NCBI GenBank assembly: GCA_039583875.1
Contig: CM077162.1
Span: forward strand, 63,222,822 to 63,286,821
Length of the DNA: 64,000 nt
Reading direction: 5' to 3'
From: Platanthera guangdongensis
Taxonomy: Eukaryota > Streptophyta > Magnoliopsida > Asparagales > Orchidaceae
Positions 1-10,034 of the stretch are shown here, in pieces; position 1 is the stretch's first letter, and each line of letters opens with the position of its first letter. A program made the position numbers and the translations under genes. The notes below the pieces were generated by a model. The model ran no database searches. It was not told where the DNA came from and saw nothing but the letters and a program-made list of their open reading frames with translations.

Positions 1-332
1 TCGAATTATTGTACAGTCCTATTTGCTTCTTTTTATTCTCAAAAGGCCAATGTAGCAGTGAGTCCCACCACCAGGATTGATGGCCGAGATTTAGCCAATT
101 CAGCCCATGCTTCCCATTAATTCTTGCTTCAACGACTCTTTGTTGTGAGTGGGCCCCACCACTTAATGATGAAATAATCCTTGGTAATTACAAAAGATAT
201 CAACAGCTGGCCCCACCAATGTCTCTGGCACCATTTCCCCAACATTTGAATTTTGGTTGACTTTTGACTTTGCTGACGTTAGCATGACCCAGCATCTGTG
301 GACTTAGCCAAAATTCAATCATTAGAACCAAA

Positions 333-1510
333 GGCGTTGAGTGAGTAGGTATCACTCAACGCCACAACACTTAGACAACATTATTTCTGTCTAGGTATTG
401 AGCTCGACGAACGCTGAGCTCCGTTCGATGAACGACAATCTCAGTTCGACGAAAGCATAAAATCAGTTCGACGAATGCATAAAATTAGTTCGACGAATGC
501 AAAAATCAATTCGACGAACTGCCGGCTCAGTTTGATGAACTTTGAGCTCTGGTCGACGAATCTGAGCTAGACAAAATCATAAAGTCAGTTCGATGAACTG
601 TAGACTTAGCTCAATCTTTTATTAAACTCAGTTCGACGAACACCAGGCTCAGTTCGACGAACGTTGAGCTCAGGTCGACGAGGCTAAGTTCGACGAAAGC
701 CAAGCTATCCATGCATTTGGACTTAGCCAAATTTTGCTTCAAGGCGTTGATAGCGTCGAGAGCATTGAGAGAGCTTGCCTTGCTCAACGCTTTTTGCCTT
801 AGCAAAAATTTCTGTGCCTTGGCGTTGAGAGAGTAAGCTCTACTCAACGCCAAACAACTTAATGGAATTTCTGTTATCTGGCGTTGAGAGAGTAAGCTAC
901 ACTCAACGCCTCTTGCCTTGGCGTTGAGAGAGTAAGCTCCACTCAACGCCACACTACTTAACAAAATTCTCTATTATCTACCATTGAGAGAGTAAGCTAC
1001 ACTCAACGCCTTTCGCCTTGGTGTTGAGAGAGTAAGCTCCACTCAATGCCAAAGTACTTAACAGAATTTTTTTGTTATCTGACCTTGAGTGAGTAAGCTA
1101 CACTCAACGCCTGTGGACTTAGTCAAATTTTTGTTTAACATTTCTGTGGAGTTTACTGGCATAAAAACACTTAATGCTTTGAGCTGTATGACGTTGAGTG
1201 AGCAGACCACACTCAACGCTTGTGGACTTGGCCACATTTTTAGCCAATTTTTCTATTCTTAGACTGACTCAGCCTGACTCATAGCCTTTTATTGTATGGC
1301 GTTGAGTGAGTAGAGTACACTCAATGTTTTTGTACTTAGCTATCTTTTTTGGATATCTTTCAGTTAGGCTGAGATAGTCTTAACGCGTATATGTTATATG
1401 GAGTTGAGTCAGTAGACTACACTCAAAGCTTTTGTACGTAGGCAAATTTCTCCTAGACAATATTGAATACATACCTCTGACGTTGAGTGAGCTTGCTCCA
1501 CTCAATGCCA
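333..1510. repeat. Hairpin-unit array, GGCGTTGAG...CTCAACGCC
   Basis: Units are seen at about 333-363, 742-790, 821-851, 880-910, 920-950, 981-1010, 1020-1050, 1081-1111, 1191-1220, 1298-1327, 1401-1431 and 1480-1509. The arms are 9 bp and the loop AGAGTAAGCTCCA or similar. Spacing varies from about 30 to 110 bp, so this is not a simple head-to-tail satellite. Confidence 0.85.
380..700. repeat. TTCGACGAA short-motif array
   Basis: The motif (C)AGTTCGACGAA(C/T)G recurs about every 25-35 bases, with variants such as TTCGATGAA and GGTCGACGAA. TTCGACGAA and its complement TTCGTCGAA are near-palindromic around TCGA. The same motif appears between RNase H and the third ORF of the old element K (58060-58180). 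Confidence 0.8.
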
Positions 1511-1530
1511 GTGGACTTAGTCGATTTTTG

Positions 1531-1541
1531 TGGTATCAGAG
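1531..1541 (+). other. Primer-binding site (initiator tRNA-Met type)
   Basis: TGGTATCAGAG on the plus strand is the classical plant copia/chromovirus primer site, complementary to the 3' end of initiator tRNA-Met. It belongs to the block at 1-1530, not to the minus-strand element A on its right. A 13-bp tandem duplication (GGACATAAGAAGT) follows at 1552-1579, near the breakpoint with A. Confidence 0.7.
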
Positions 1542-1579
1542 GGAGGTTGTTGGACATAAGAAGTGGACATAAGAAGTGG

Positions 1580-2100
1580 TAGCTAGACGTAACAAAATCC
1601 TCTGGAGGCAGGTCTGGGAAAAGTTTGTGAATGAGGCAAGAAGGAGGATGGCCAAGACGATGATGCCACTGTTGAAGAGATGAAGAAGCAGATAGAGCAA
1701 TGACATGGTAAAGAAAAAAAAGGACACCACTCGCAGTCCCAGTAGCAATAGTAGCGTTTGAAACAAAATACAAGAAAGAACAAGTGGTGACAGTAAAAGT
1801 AACTATGCACTACAACTGTGTAAAGAAATCATGAATATATAGTAAGTTGTACTGAAAAGTGGGGACATAGAGAGTGTCCTCAAGCAACAAAGACGGAGTG
1901 AGGTGCATAGTTCCAACACCATGCACAGGTGCAAAAGTCCCATATGCAATAACAATAAGAGATACCCTGGGCTGGTCCGTGAAGGAGGAGAACAAACGAG
2001 AGTTGTAGGTCATGTGACAAGTGGCACCAGAGTCAATAAGCCACTTATCAGAGGAGCCCACAAGAGCACGAGCTGTAGAGGAGAGAAGAGAAGTCATCCC
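1580..2100 (-). pseudogene. Copia protease and GAG-pre-integrase fragment
   Basis: The minus-strand frame at about 2060-1990 contains KWLIDSGATCHMT, the Asp-Ser-Gly active site of a copia aspartic protease (Gag-Pol processing). Further on, at about 1690-1640, another frame gives QQWHHRLGHPP, the His-containing start of the GAG-pre-integrase domain. At least one frameshift separates the two. Homology ends near 1580. It is a decayed piece of pol without function. Confidence 0.75.
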
Positions 2101-2109
2101 CAAGGGAAT

Positions 2110-2710
2110 AGAGATAGGAAGTGGATAAACTAAGAACACGTTAAGAAACAAGCCTCCAAAAACAAGCACGCAAACAAATAAACTGTGCGAACAAAAAGGG
2201 CACAAGCCGAAAAATAACAAACTGGTAAACAAGTCGCAGAAAGAGAGAGACCAAGAGAAAAAGACCGGCAGAGAGAGATGTTACCAAAAGGTTGCATACC
2301 AAGAAGAGACCGCGTGAGTAGGGAAAAATGACTAGCGCTAGAAGAGAAGAAAGAGACTACACGGTCATGGTGACAACACACCAGCGACCTTAAAGATGCC
2401 ACGACCAAAATGCAGAGCCCGCAGCAAACAGCAGAGAAGCCATGCGAATACGACAAGTCGTAAGGAAGAGCGACTAGCAAATAAGTGGTGCGGCAAGAAA
2501 CCCACAAAGGCCGCATGAACAAGTAGCCAAAAGCAAGAAAGTGTAAGGCAGAGCGGCTAACAATGAAGGATGTGCGAACAGAACAAGCCGCAAGGCTAAC
2601 CGCGCGAACAGAACAAGCCGTAGGCTAACAACGACAATAAAGATAGGGCATCGATGTAAACCGCGCGAACAAAAAAGAAGTTGTGTGAACTGGAGCAAAT
2701 GACTGATTTC
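2110..2710 (-). other. Leader of element A, non-coding
   Basis: Between primer site and protease there is about 600 bp with no gag-like frame. It is composed of loosely repeated blocks built on GCGAACAGAACAAGCCGC-like sequence. A comparable leader lies between primer site and gag in E5 (62960-63344). Its direct junction with protease sequence is the sign of a gag deletion. Confidence 0.55.
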
Positions 2711-2721
2711 CTCTGGTACCA
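2711..2721 (-). other. Primer-binding site of element A
   Basis: The minus strand reads TGGTACCAGAG directly after the LTR end, one base different from TGGTATCAGAG. It marks the 5' LTR of a minus-strand copia element. Confidence 0.75.
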
Positions 2722-3253
2722 TGTAAAAGGAGCTAAATAATGACAAATTTTATTGCTCCAAAAAGATAAACAACACATAGGTATGCCCCTTATTTATAGA
2801 AAATAGGGGAGGAGAGAGAATCCAACACGCGATGTGGGACTAAATACAAGTCGTGCGGCTTATGCAGTTTGACTTTGTCAAACCGCATGCTATATAAAGA
2901 ACAACTAAAGAACACCTAGCATCAATAGAGGGAAAATGCCAGATCGCCAGAGCAGACCACTAGGCCACTAGAGCAGGCCGCCAGACTGTAGTTGCGGCTA
3001 AGCATCAAACCGCTGTTGTGGCAAGCCACCAGACCGTAGCTACGGCTAACCATCAGACCGCTGCTGCAGCAAGCCACCAGACCGCTGCAGCGGCTAACTA
3101 TCAGAATGATGGAGCGGATAACCACCAAACCGCAGCTGTGGTTAGTCCTCAGACTGCATCTGCTAAGATAAGCCACCATACCGCATGACAAACCATCAGA
3201 CCGCCCGGATAGTTAGCCGCTCGACTAGACTACCAAACCGCCAAACTCTAACA
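2722..3253 (-). repeat. 5' LTR of copia element A
   Basis: The 532-bp segment begins TGT and ends ACA. The part from 2930 to 3240, which is U3 on the minus strand, is a loose array of CCACCAGACCGC and GCTGCAGC-type units. The minus-strand TATA box at 2786-2799 lies downstream of this array. No matching 3' LTR is in the window. Confidence 0.7.
2786..2799 (-). promoter_or_regulatory. TATA box of element A LTR
   Basis: The minus strand reads CTATAAATAAGGGG, at the downstream edge of the U3 repeat array. Confidence 0.5.
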
Positions 3254-3290
3254 GTTAGCCTTACCAAATAAATGAACAAGCCCAAAAGAG

Positions 3291-3371
<81 letters not shown>

Positions 3372-3441
3372 ACAAATATTTTAGGGGTCTCGCCTGTTAC
3401 ATGTATTTCAAAAAAAAGTACAACTAAGAGGTGAAAGGTCA
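3254..3441. repeat. (AT)n microsatellite and flank
   Basis: Positions 3292-3368 are an uninterrupted alternating AT run of 77 bases. The rest of this gap, between the LTR of A and the coiled-coil gene, shows nothing recognisable. Confidence 0.95.
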
Positions 3442-4452
3442 TCAGGAAGAGTCGTCGGACTTCTCGCTGGAAGATTCTTCACTCGAAGGTGGGTCGAGGC
3501 CATCCTTGTGCTGAAGATCATCCTCTCCCTCATGCACTTTAATGGGGGTGAACAGCCATGGCAGGATGCTTCGCGTCATAAGCCTCCTGCCCTTCTCGCT
3601 CAGCAACTCGGTACCTCGCAGCACATCCATCGTGTGCTTGGCCTCCCCATGAGCGTTCTCCTGCATCGTCACTTCGATTTCATAATTATTGTATTGATGT
3701 CATTTGATCGTTTCTCCAGGGGGAGGCAGGAGGAGTGTTTCTTGCAGACGGTTGTTCTCGGTTTTCAGCCCCGATACCTCGTGCTCAAGGCTCGCCACCT
3801 ACATGTGCAGTAGCTCAGCATTCGCGTGGTCATGAGGAAAATTGAAATAAAGTTAGTCGAGAATAAAGCGTAGCTTCGAAAAGGTAAAAAATGATTCACT
3901 TACCCCTTGCATCGGGTGACAGGAGAGAAGTGCCTCGGAGGCCGCCAGTTGGAACTTCAGGGAAGTCACTTCTGCCGCAACAAGATCCCACTTCTTTTGA
4001 ACCTCGTTTAGGTTCCGTTCAAGGTTGAGGCTCTGACGAGATGCCATGTGTGCTAGCTCCATGATGCGTAGCTGGACCCAAGCAGTCTCGTGTGTGATGG
4101 TCTGGGTTGACTCTTTATCGTAAAGACTGGCGTCCTCTCGGCTGTACAACTCGAAGGCAAGTGCGAAGGCCTTACCGCTGGTAGTGTCTTGATCCATCCA
4201 CATTGACAGGATCATCGAGATGGAGGCGCTGTTAATCTCGGCGTCCCACTGGAGAAAGGGTTGGCCCGTCTCGTCCAGATGCCTCTCACCGAGGCTGAAA
4301 TTCTGGTACCCTCTCGGCGACGGTCCCCCGGGAACCTTATCCAAGATAGCGGCAATTTCCACAGTAATGATCGTCGTAGCCGTCGTAGGCGGGACCTTGG
4401 TGGGGGTTTCGGCGACGGACTTGCCCTTCTGTGCACTCGGTTGGGATGAGGA
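3442..4452 (-). pseudogene. Spliced coiled-coil protein gene fragment, LTR-truncated
   Basis: On the minus strand a frame runs from the LTR junction at 4452 to 3904, with a Ser/Pro/Thr-rich stretch, a globular part, then heptads (LNLERNLNEVQKKW, TSLKFQLAASEALL). At 3904 it meets GGG|GTAAGTG, a good splice donor. An acceptor ATGTAG|GTGGCG follows at 3799, which leaves a 105-bp intron. The second exon continues the coiled coil in phase (SLEHEVSGLKTENNRLQ), then has a stop at 3700-3702. Beyond that stop the same frame ends in an acidic tail (SSEESSSEKSDDSS) at 3442. This layout recalls plant 'putative gypsy-type transposon' coiled-coil proteins, but I do not recognise the family with certainty. 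The 5' part was removed by LTR J, so the apparent ORF start inside the LTR is an artefact. Confidence 0.55.
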
Positions 4453-5985
4453 TGTAAGACCCCATTTTTTTGCAACAACCACCGGGGTCTTAGGCCCAGA
4501 ACCGCCGCTTTGCGGTGACACCTTCGCACCTGGGAAGGTCATCACTACAAAACGCCGATCCTGCCGGCCAAATCGATCACCATCGACAGAATATATAATG
4601 AATGAAAGTGCAAGCATCCAAGTCCACCATAGAAATAGGAAATCACATGACAAATAAATAGTCCACATCGCGAGAAAGTGAATACGGGCTTAAGCCCGGT
4701 ACATGATAACCTCACTACAATCCACTCAAAAAAGTAAAACTACTAATACTGGGCTCCACTCACAGATCCGGATGCCTGTCCACCCAAGCTACACTGGCCC
4801 ATCTCCATCTACATCGTACCCTGCTGGTGTTGCGTCTTCTGGGGCTGTTCCCTGTCTCCCATCCGGAGCACCTAAAATATGGTGGTCAAACAACCGTCAG
4901 TCAAACTAGACTAAGTCAAGTAAGTACCGGGCAGAAAGGAGTGAAAAGGAAGACCAAAAGCAGGGCGTAATCAAGCAGGTGACATCTACCCTAAGGAATA
5001 AAATAATAAAGTATGGTAGGGGTATCACAATATTTAAACATGAGTAAACAAGTGTGTAACAAAAGTAAACAGTAAGGAGTAGCAAGTAAGTAAAAGCAGT
5101 AAGAAGAGTATGTAAGAGCAACGAGAAATATAACTGTTGATTTATAGGGATTACCCCTATAGACCAAGGAGTCGTTTTGCATGGCCTATCGTATAAAACG
5201 TCCCATACCATTTTATATGATAGGTGTCAGGGGTTAAATGCAATGATTATGCTATGACATACAAGTATGCTATGGTATGCACATGCAAGTGCAACTCACA
5301 CACACGACTCTATGCGCACAGACCTTTAGTTCCCCTTTTTGGAGTTAGCTAAACTCTTAGGAGCCTCTCATCATGGCCAACGAAGACAATGGGTTGGGCC
5401 TCTCCAGTCCTAGACCAGTAAACACACTACCCAGTCTAGCCCCTCTCGTACGTTCTCGTACTATTCCTAGCAAACCAGCTAGTCTCCCCAAGTCAACGTA
5501 CTGACGATGGTGTGTTCGATCGTCCAATACCGAGGACCCACCACTGTTATGCACATGCAACCATGATAGTTGTATCTAATTATAGTACCGAGACCTCCAG
5601 CTCTTTAGACTACCAAGCCTACTATTTCACCATATTCCCGAGCCCACGGCTCCCTAGACTAATCAAGTCTCCTTTTTTCCAAGTCCCCGAGCATCCAGCT
5701 CCCCGGACTTCCAAATCAATACCGAGTCCATTTTTCCCCCCACAAGATTTAGAAAAGACAAAAAGATTATAAGAGTAAAAGATGTAAATATTTTAAAGAT
5801 GAAGTTCTCCATCTTGAAGACTTCTCCGTAGGGCAATCCGCGGCCGGTGCTTGAGATCTCTGTTTGCTGGCAACCGGTCGGCTCTTCGTATTCGATGTAG
5901 ATCTTGGATCGCCGGAGTCTTTCGATCATGAGCGGGAGGTAGACGACTGTCTTCTTCTTCGACGGAGACTTGTGGAAAGGAGCGC
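4453..5985 (-). mobile_element. Gypsy (Tekay-like) LTR fragment 'J', minus strand
   Basis: On the minus strand it ends GGGTCTTACA at 4453. It resembles, in order, the LTR of element H on the plus strand (51.4-52.9 kb), including the blocks around GGAACTAAAGGTCTGTG and the terminal GCGGTTCTGGGC region. No primer site follows the end; the next sequence is the coiled-coil gene, so this is a solo LTR or a 3' LTR. Its 5' part is missing at about 5985, where sequence switches to the LTR of G2. A GC-rich segment at about 5805-5985 is unlike the AT-rich remainder and may be a captured fragment. Confidence 0.65.
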
Positions 5986-6024
5986 GTAGTTCTACATAAA
6001 TAATAATAAACTATCAAGTACAAG

Positions 6025-7564
6025 TGATGAGTCCACATTTTACACTGATTTTTAGACTCATATGGGCTAGTTTTATCACCTTAGCACTACACTTGAGATC
6101 CTTTGTTGCTTATTTGTGTTTATGTACCTATTTCACGATTAAGTGCACTGTAGGCCCGCTTCTGTGTGCTTTCTATGTTTCCATTTCTGTTGTTATTCTT
6201 TAGCCCTATCTCGGGGATGTGGTGTGCACGTTCTGGTGGCCTTTCTGCCCCTTCTGCTGGTACAGGGGTCGTGTGCATGTTCCGGGATGGTTGTGAAACA
6301 GGAATACTGCGCACGATCAGGGGATCTAATGCGCACGACCACTGGTCATGCGCCCCCGATCGTGCGCACTACTCTACGTTTTATTTAGAATCAGCCTGGG
6401 GTAAGCGCGCGACCACTAGGACTTACTGCGCACGACCACTGGTCGTGCGCCACTGTTCGTGCGCATTACAACCCCTTTTTCATAACACTGTCTCGGTAAT
6501 CGCACGAGCACTGGCCATAGTGCGCACGACCACTGGTCGTGCGCCACTGCTCGTGCGCGTATATGCTGATGCTTCTTGTCCAGGTTGCAGGTTTATTTGG
6601 AAAAGCCGCACGATCATCGACCTACAGTGTGCGCACGGTCGTGCGCCACCGTGCGCACTGGTCGTGCGCCACTGATCGTGCGCACTGCTTCTGCTGTCTC
6701 CGTATAAAAGGCCCTGCTCCGCGTTTTAGGTCAACGCCTGTCATTTGCTGCGATCGGAGAGTGCGCGGGAATCTCCTTTCCACTTCTCCAGCTGCTCCAT
6801 CACTTCCACCTTCGTCGGGAAGCCATTTCCACTTACTCTGAAGCTTTTCAACACTCCGGCGAAGCCCTCGGCCATTGGTGACTTCAACTCCAAGCTTTCC
6901 TGCAGATTTGGTGAAGTAGATAACCTAGAGAACGGACTTAAAGGCCTTCGAGGTGACAGATCGTTGGTACCGGAAGCCTCCTTGGACTGAGCCCGGAAGC
7001 AGATTGACAACTCGCTACTCCGGCCACGACCCGCGGTGGATCTTCATTCTATTTTGGTTTACTCCTCTTCCCCTTCCTCTGTGTTATGAATGTTTTGAGC
7101 AGTGTAATGAACATTTCCATCCCTGAACATCAAGTTTACTTTCTAGTTAATGGAATGTTAGTTTCTTCTTATGCTTGTGAGTTCTGTCTGTGAATGTGCC
7201 TCACTCACCCCACATCCACTTCATTACTGTGCCTTGTCCGATTGCAATCCACACAAGAACGCTGCAATCCATTAGTTTCCCTTCCACTCGCCCAACTAAA
7301 GTTCGGCATAGCGGCCGACAAACCCACTTCACCTTGCGAAGCGGTGCCGTCGACCGCATAGCTTTTACTAGTTCAGTAGATCAAACATCCACAATCTCCC
7401 GAGTCCGCTATTTCCTTTTGTTCAATTTTTAACTCTCATAACAATATTCTCGGTACTGTTGCCGTTCTACGCTAATTGCATTCTCAAGAGACCGACACTT
7501 GGGGATTTACTCCCAAAACTTTATTACTTGTGCGACCGATGCGCTTGCCGTATTACACACATCA
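6025..7564 (+). repeat. 5' LTR of E1
   Basis: It runs from TGATGAGTCC to ACACATCA. The U3 array of inverted repeats lies at 6300-6690: 10-bp arms GCGCACGACC and GGTCGTGCGC around ACT at 6331-6353, 6428-6450 and 6522-6544, plus half-sites. It is followed by the TATA box at 6702-6710. Confidence 0.93.
6702..6710 (+). promoter_or_regulatory. TATA box of E1 5' LTR
   Basis: GTATAAAAG lies immediately downstream of the inverted-repeat array. It is the likely RNA polymerase II promoter core for the element. Confidence 0.7.
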
Positions 7565-7570
7565 AGTTTT

Positions 7571-7587
7571 TGGCGCCGTTGCCGGGG
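7571..7587 (+). other. Primer-binding site, tRNA-Asp type
   Basis: TGGCGCCGTTGCCGGGG is complementary to the 3' end of plant tRNA-Asp, including CCA. It lies 6 bp after the LTR end. This primer is usual for Athila/Tat-type gypsy elements. Confidence 0.85.
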
Positions 7588-7694
7588 AATGCAACTGTCG
7601 AGCGACTTCGGATGACTTCCAATATTGTTATCAGAGTTAGTATTGTTTTGTTTTGACTGCTGTTTCTTCTAGTGTGTAGTGTTTGCCGCAGTGA

Positions 7695-10034
7695 ATGCAA
7701 GGCCGAGCTACAAGAGATTTTGTCACCTACGACCCAGAGATCGAACGTACTCTCTTAGCACAAAGACGCGCCGCAGCCATCATTTTTGCCCCAATGGGAG
7801 ACCAGCTGAATATTGATGCAGGCAACCGAGTTGGAGGGATACCTCATGACGACGAAAATGAAGTGAATCCTCCCCAGGTTCGCACCATGAGGGATTATAC
7901 GACACCCACTGTTGGGAGTATATACCCCGGTTTCGGACCTGCTATTACCAATCCTCAGTTCGAGATTAAACCAGCTATTCTGAATATTATTCGGAACAAC
8001 GCTCAGTTCTCCGGAATGGCCACTGAAGATGCCCATCTTCACCTTACAAAATTCTCCGAGATCTGCGCCACGTTCCGCTACGCTGGAATCCCAGATGAAA
8101 CAGTCAAGCTCCGTCTCTTCCCTTTTTCATTAAGAGACAATGCCAAGACATGGCTTCACTCCCTTCCACCTGGAACAGCCCCCACCTGGGAGGCTTTGAC
8201 TACAAAATTTCTAGCTAAGTTCCATCCGGTGGATCAGATCGTGAGCTTGAGGCGCGCAATAGCCAACTTCCGGCAAGCCGATCAAGAAAGTTTAGCCGAA
8301 GTTTGGGAGCGTTTTAATGAGCTGCTGAGGAAGTGCCCTAATCATGGATTCCAAACGTGGAATCTCGTCGAAAGTTTCTACTTTGCTATTGATCCCCACC
8401 ACCGAGCCATGATCGATGCTGCCTCCGGAGGAACCATTATGAATCTTGCTCCAGATGATGCTCTGAAATTCTTACAAGACACCGCAACCCACAGTGCGTA
8501 CTGGACTGCTGGAAGAAACATCCCACGAAGCACCAGTGGAGTGTTTGCCTTGGATATCCCCAAGCCTGCTCCTGCCGCCCCAGTGATGGAAATCTCATGT
8601 CAAGGGTGCGGAAGCACTGATCATCACAGCTTCGAATGCTCAGGAGTTGAGGTACAAGACGAATCTTTGTTTTTGAATGAATCTGTTAATTTTGTTGCCA
8701 ATCAAAACAGGGGAGTGCCATACGGGAATACTTACAACCCGGGGGTGAGAACTCACCCCAACTTTTCTTGGAATCCTAACACATCTGGCCAAAGATGGCA
8801 ACCGGGGCAGCATCAAAACGATGTGTATGCTTCCGGTAGACAACCGCGGCCGCCTCAACCGAATTATTCCCAAGGGCCCCCCATCGTTAAGAAAAATTCT
8901 TTGGAAGAAATGTTCGAGAAGTTTGTTGAGATTTCCCAGACCAACATGACAAATCAGGCTGCCTCGATGCGCAAACTGGAGGCACAATTGGGCCAATTGG
9001 CTCAAGTGGTTTCCGAGCGCACCCAAGGCACCTTACCAAGCAACACTGAAAAGAACCCCCATGAACAAGGAAAGCGCCTTGGGGAGGACACGTCGGGAAA
9101 CCGCAATGAACTTGTCATTAATTGTAAAATCAATAACATCGACACTCCAGCATTATGCGATTCCGGGGCGTCCAGCAACATACTCACTTTGCAAGATGCT
9201 GCAAAGATGCAGTTACAAGTTGACATTGAAAATCGGAAATCACTTATCTTAGCTAATGGCAATCTGGTTGACACGGAGGGCGGTGTGCGGGACGTTGAAA
9301 TCGAGGTTAACGGCACCAGTATCACCACTGACTTTCAGGTTTTGGGACCACAGGACAATAACTCCATTCCTATATTAGGAGTCCCATTCCTAACAGCCAG
9401 TGGCGCATCCCTCGACTTTTCCAAAGGCCGTGTCACTTGGCCAAACGAAGAGTCCACCCTCGATAAAACATCCATACATTTTTCTTCCATCCCAAATAAC
9501 ATTTCTCTGAGTGTCACAGATGTCAAGCTGGATTCAGGTCCCCCCGCATTGGAAGCACATCTGGAGGAGACGCCAAAGAACGGACTTTCTCCGGAAGTCG
9601 ATGAGAAGCAGGAACTACTGGTCCACGAAGGGATCAATTGCACCAAAGCCACGACTGCCTTTCTACTGCCAGCCAACTCTGTTGTTGGGCATGACGAACT
9701 AAGTTTTATTCGGGAGAAATCCCTGGACAATAATTTGTATAATTCTGTTAAACGATCTGTAACTTGGGCATATCCGGTTGCCGTTACAGTGCCGGATAGG
9801 CCGCCGCCAACCACGACACAAGGAAACCCCACAGCCTACCTTCATTGGAAGTCTCCCACGGTGGAGAAACTGAAAGAGGCCAAGCGTTTATGCGAAGAGC
9901 GCTACGCTGCCTTCCGGCTCGCGAAAGAGTGCACTCGCAGTAATAGGACAATGCCTACCCCGAATGCAAATAGACACTCTACTGTTCTCTCGCATCCCAC
10001 CGGAGAGACTTACCATAAATCTGCGTATAGCTGA
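7695..10034 (+). CDS. Gag-protease polyprotein of E1 (Athila-like)
   Basis: This open 779-codon frame has no stop or frameshift. Residues about 60-280 form a plant retrotransposon gag (capsid) domain with YPGFGPAI, FEIKPAILNII, FPFSLRDNAKTWLHSLP and KFHPVDQIVSLRRAI; it should assemble virus-like particles in the cytoplasm. Around residue 300 is a CX2CX4HX4C zinc knuckle (CQGCGSTDHHSFEC), the RNA-binding nucleocapsid. Around residues 470-590 a retropepsin-like domain has ALCDSGASSNIL and ILGVPFL, so the catalytic Asp and the flap region look present. The last 190 residues are not recognised. There is no reverse transcriptase after it. The start chosen is the first ATG after the leader. It is the only long intact ORF in the window. 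Confidence 0.88.
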   Translation: MQGRATRDFVTYDPEIERTLLAQRRAAAIIFAPMGDQLNIDAGNRVGGIPHDDENEVNPPQVRTMRDYTTPTVGSIYPGFGPAITNPQFEIKPAILNIIRNNAQFSGMATEDAHLHLTKFSEICATFRYAGIPDETVKLRLFPFSLRDNAKTWLHSLPPGTAPTWEALTTKFLAKFHPVDQIVSLRRAIANFRQADQESLAEVWERFNELLRKCPNHGFQTWNLVESFYFAIDPHHRAMIDAASGGTIMNLAPDDALKFLQDTATHSAYWTAGRNIPRSTSGVFALDIPKPAPAAPVMEISCQGCGSTDHHSFECSGVEVQDESLFLNESVNFVANQNRGVPYGNTYNPGVRTHPNFSWNPNTSGQRWQPGQHQNDVYASGRQPRPPQPNYSQGPPIVKKNSLEEMFEKFVEISQTNMTNQAASMRKLEAQLGQLAQVVSERTQGTLPSNTEKNPHEQGKRLGEDTSGNRNELVINCKINNIDTPALCDSGASSNILTLQDAAKMQLQVDIENRKSLILANGNLVDTEGGVRDVEIEVNGTSITTDFQVLGPQDNNSIPILGVPFLTASGASLDFSKGRVTWPNEESTLDKTSIHFSSIPNNISLSVTDVKLDSGPPALEAHLEETPKNGLSPEVDEKQELLVHEGINCTKATTAFLLPANSVVGHDELSFIREKSLDNNLYNSVKRSVTWAYPVAVTVPDRPPPTTTQGNPTAYLHWKSPTVEKLKEAKRLCEERYAAFRLAKECTRSNRTMPTPNANRHSTVLSHPTGETYHKSAYS

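Larger units (their letters stand above)
1..1530 (+). repeat. LTR-like block with two inverted-repeat arrays
   Basis: No coding frame is believable here; the open frames are translations of repeats. From about 380 to 700 there is an array of TTCGACGAA units. From 333 to 1510 about a dozen roughly 30-bp units have the form GGCGTTGAG, 12-13 bases, CTCAACGCC, so each could fold as a hairpin. The block ends directly against a plus-strand primer site (1531-1541) followed by a leader-like GGAGGTTGTT, as in the leader of copia element E4. I infer that it is the 3' part of a SIRE-like copia LTR whose internal region was lost at about 1580. Against this, the base before the primer site is G rather than the CA that ends a normal LTR, and no TATA box stands out. 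Confidence 0.5.
1580..3253 (-). mobile_element. Truncated Ty1/copia element 'A', 5' part, minus strand
   Basis: Read on the minus strand it contains a 5' LTR (2722-3253), a primer site (2711-2721), an untranslated leader (about 2120-2710) and then protease and GAG-pre-integrase coding remains (about 1580-2100). It stops abruptly near 1580 with no integrase, reverse transcriptase or 3' LTR. The leader runs directly into protease-region sequence, so gag is missing by internal deletion. The leader, rich in short blocks such as ACAAGTCGCA and ACAAGCCGC, resembles that of the full element E5 at 58.5-63.8 kb, which suggests the same or a sister family. Confidence 0.75.

Noticed and set aside
611..964. 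Open frame of 117 codons on the minus strand
   Set aside because: It is a translation of the GGCGTTGAG...CTCAACGCC repeats and codes for a periodic, low-complexity peptide.
3292..3368. AT run as an origin or matrix-attachment site
   Set aside because: A pure (AT)n run is common microsatellite DNA in plants, and nothing nearby supports such a role.
4220..4657. Plus-strand frame opposite the coiled-coil gene
   Set aside because: It crosses the LTR junction and has no recognisable domain; the minus-strand frame explains the region better.
6143..6675. Plus-strand frames in the E1 LTR (also at 12015-12528)
   Set aside because: They lie in U3 upstream of the TATA box and consist of the translated palindrome array.
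7571..7587. tRNA-Asp gene fragment
   Set aside because: Only the 17-18 bases complementary to the tRNA 3' end are present, directly after an LTR: it is a primer-binding site.
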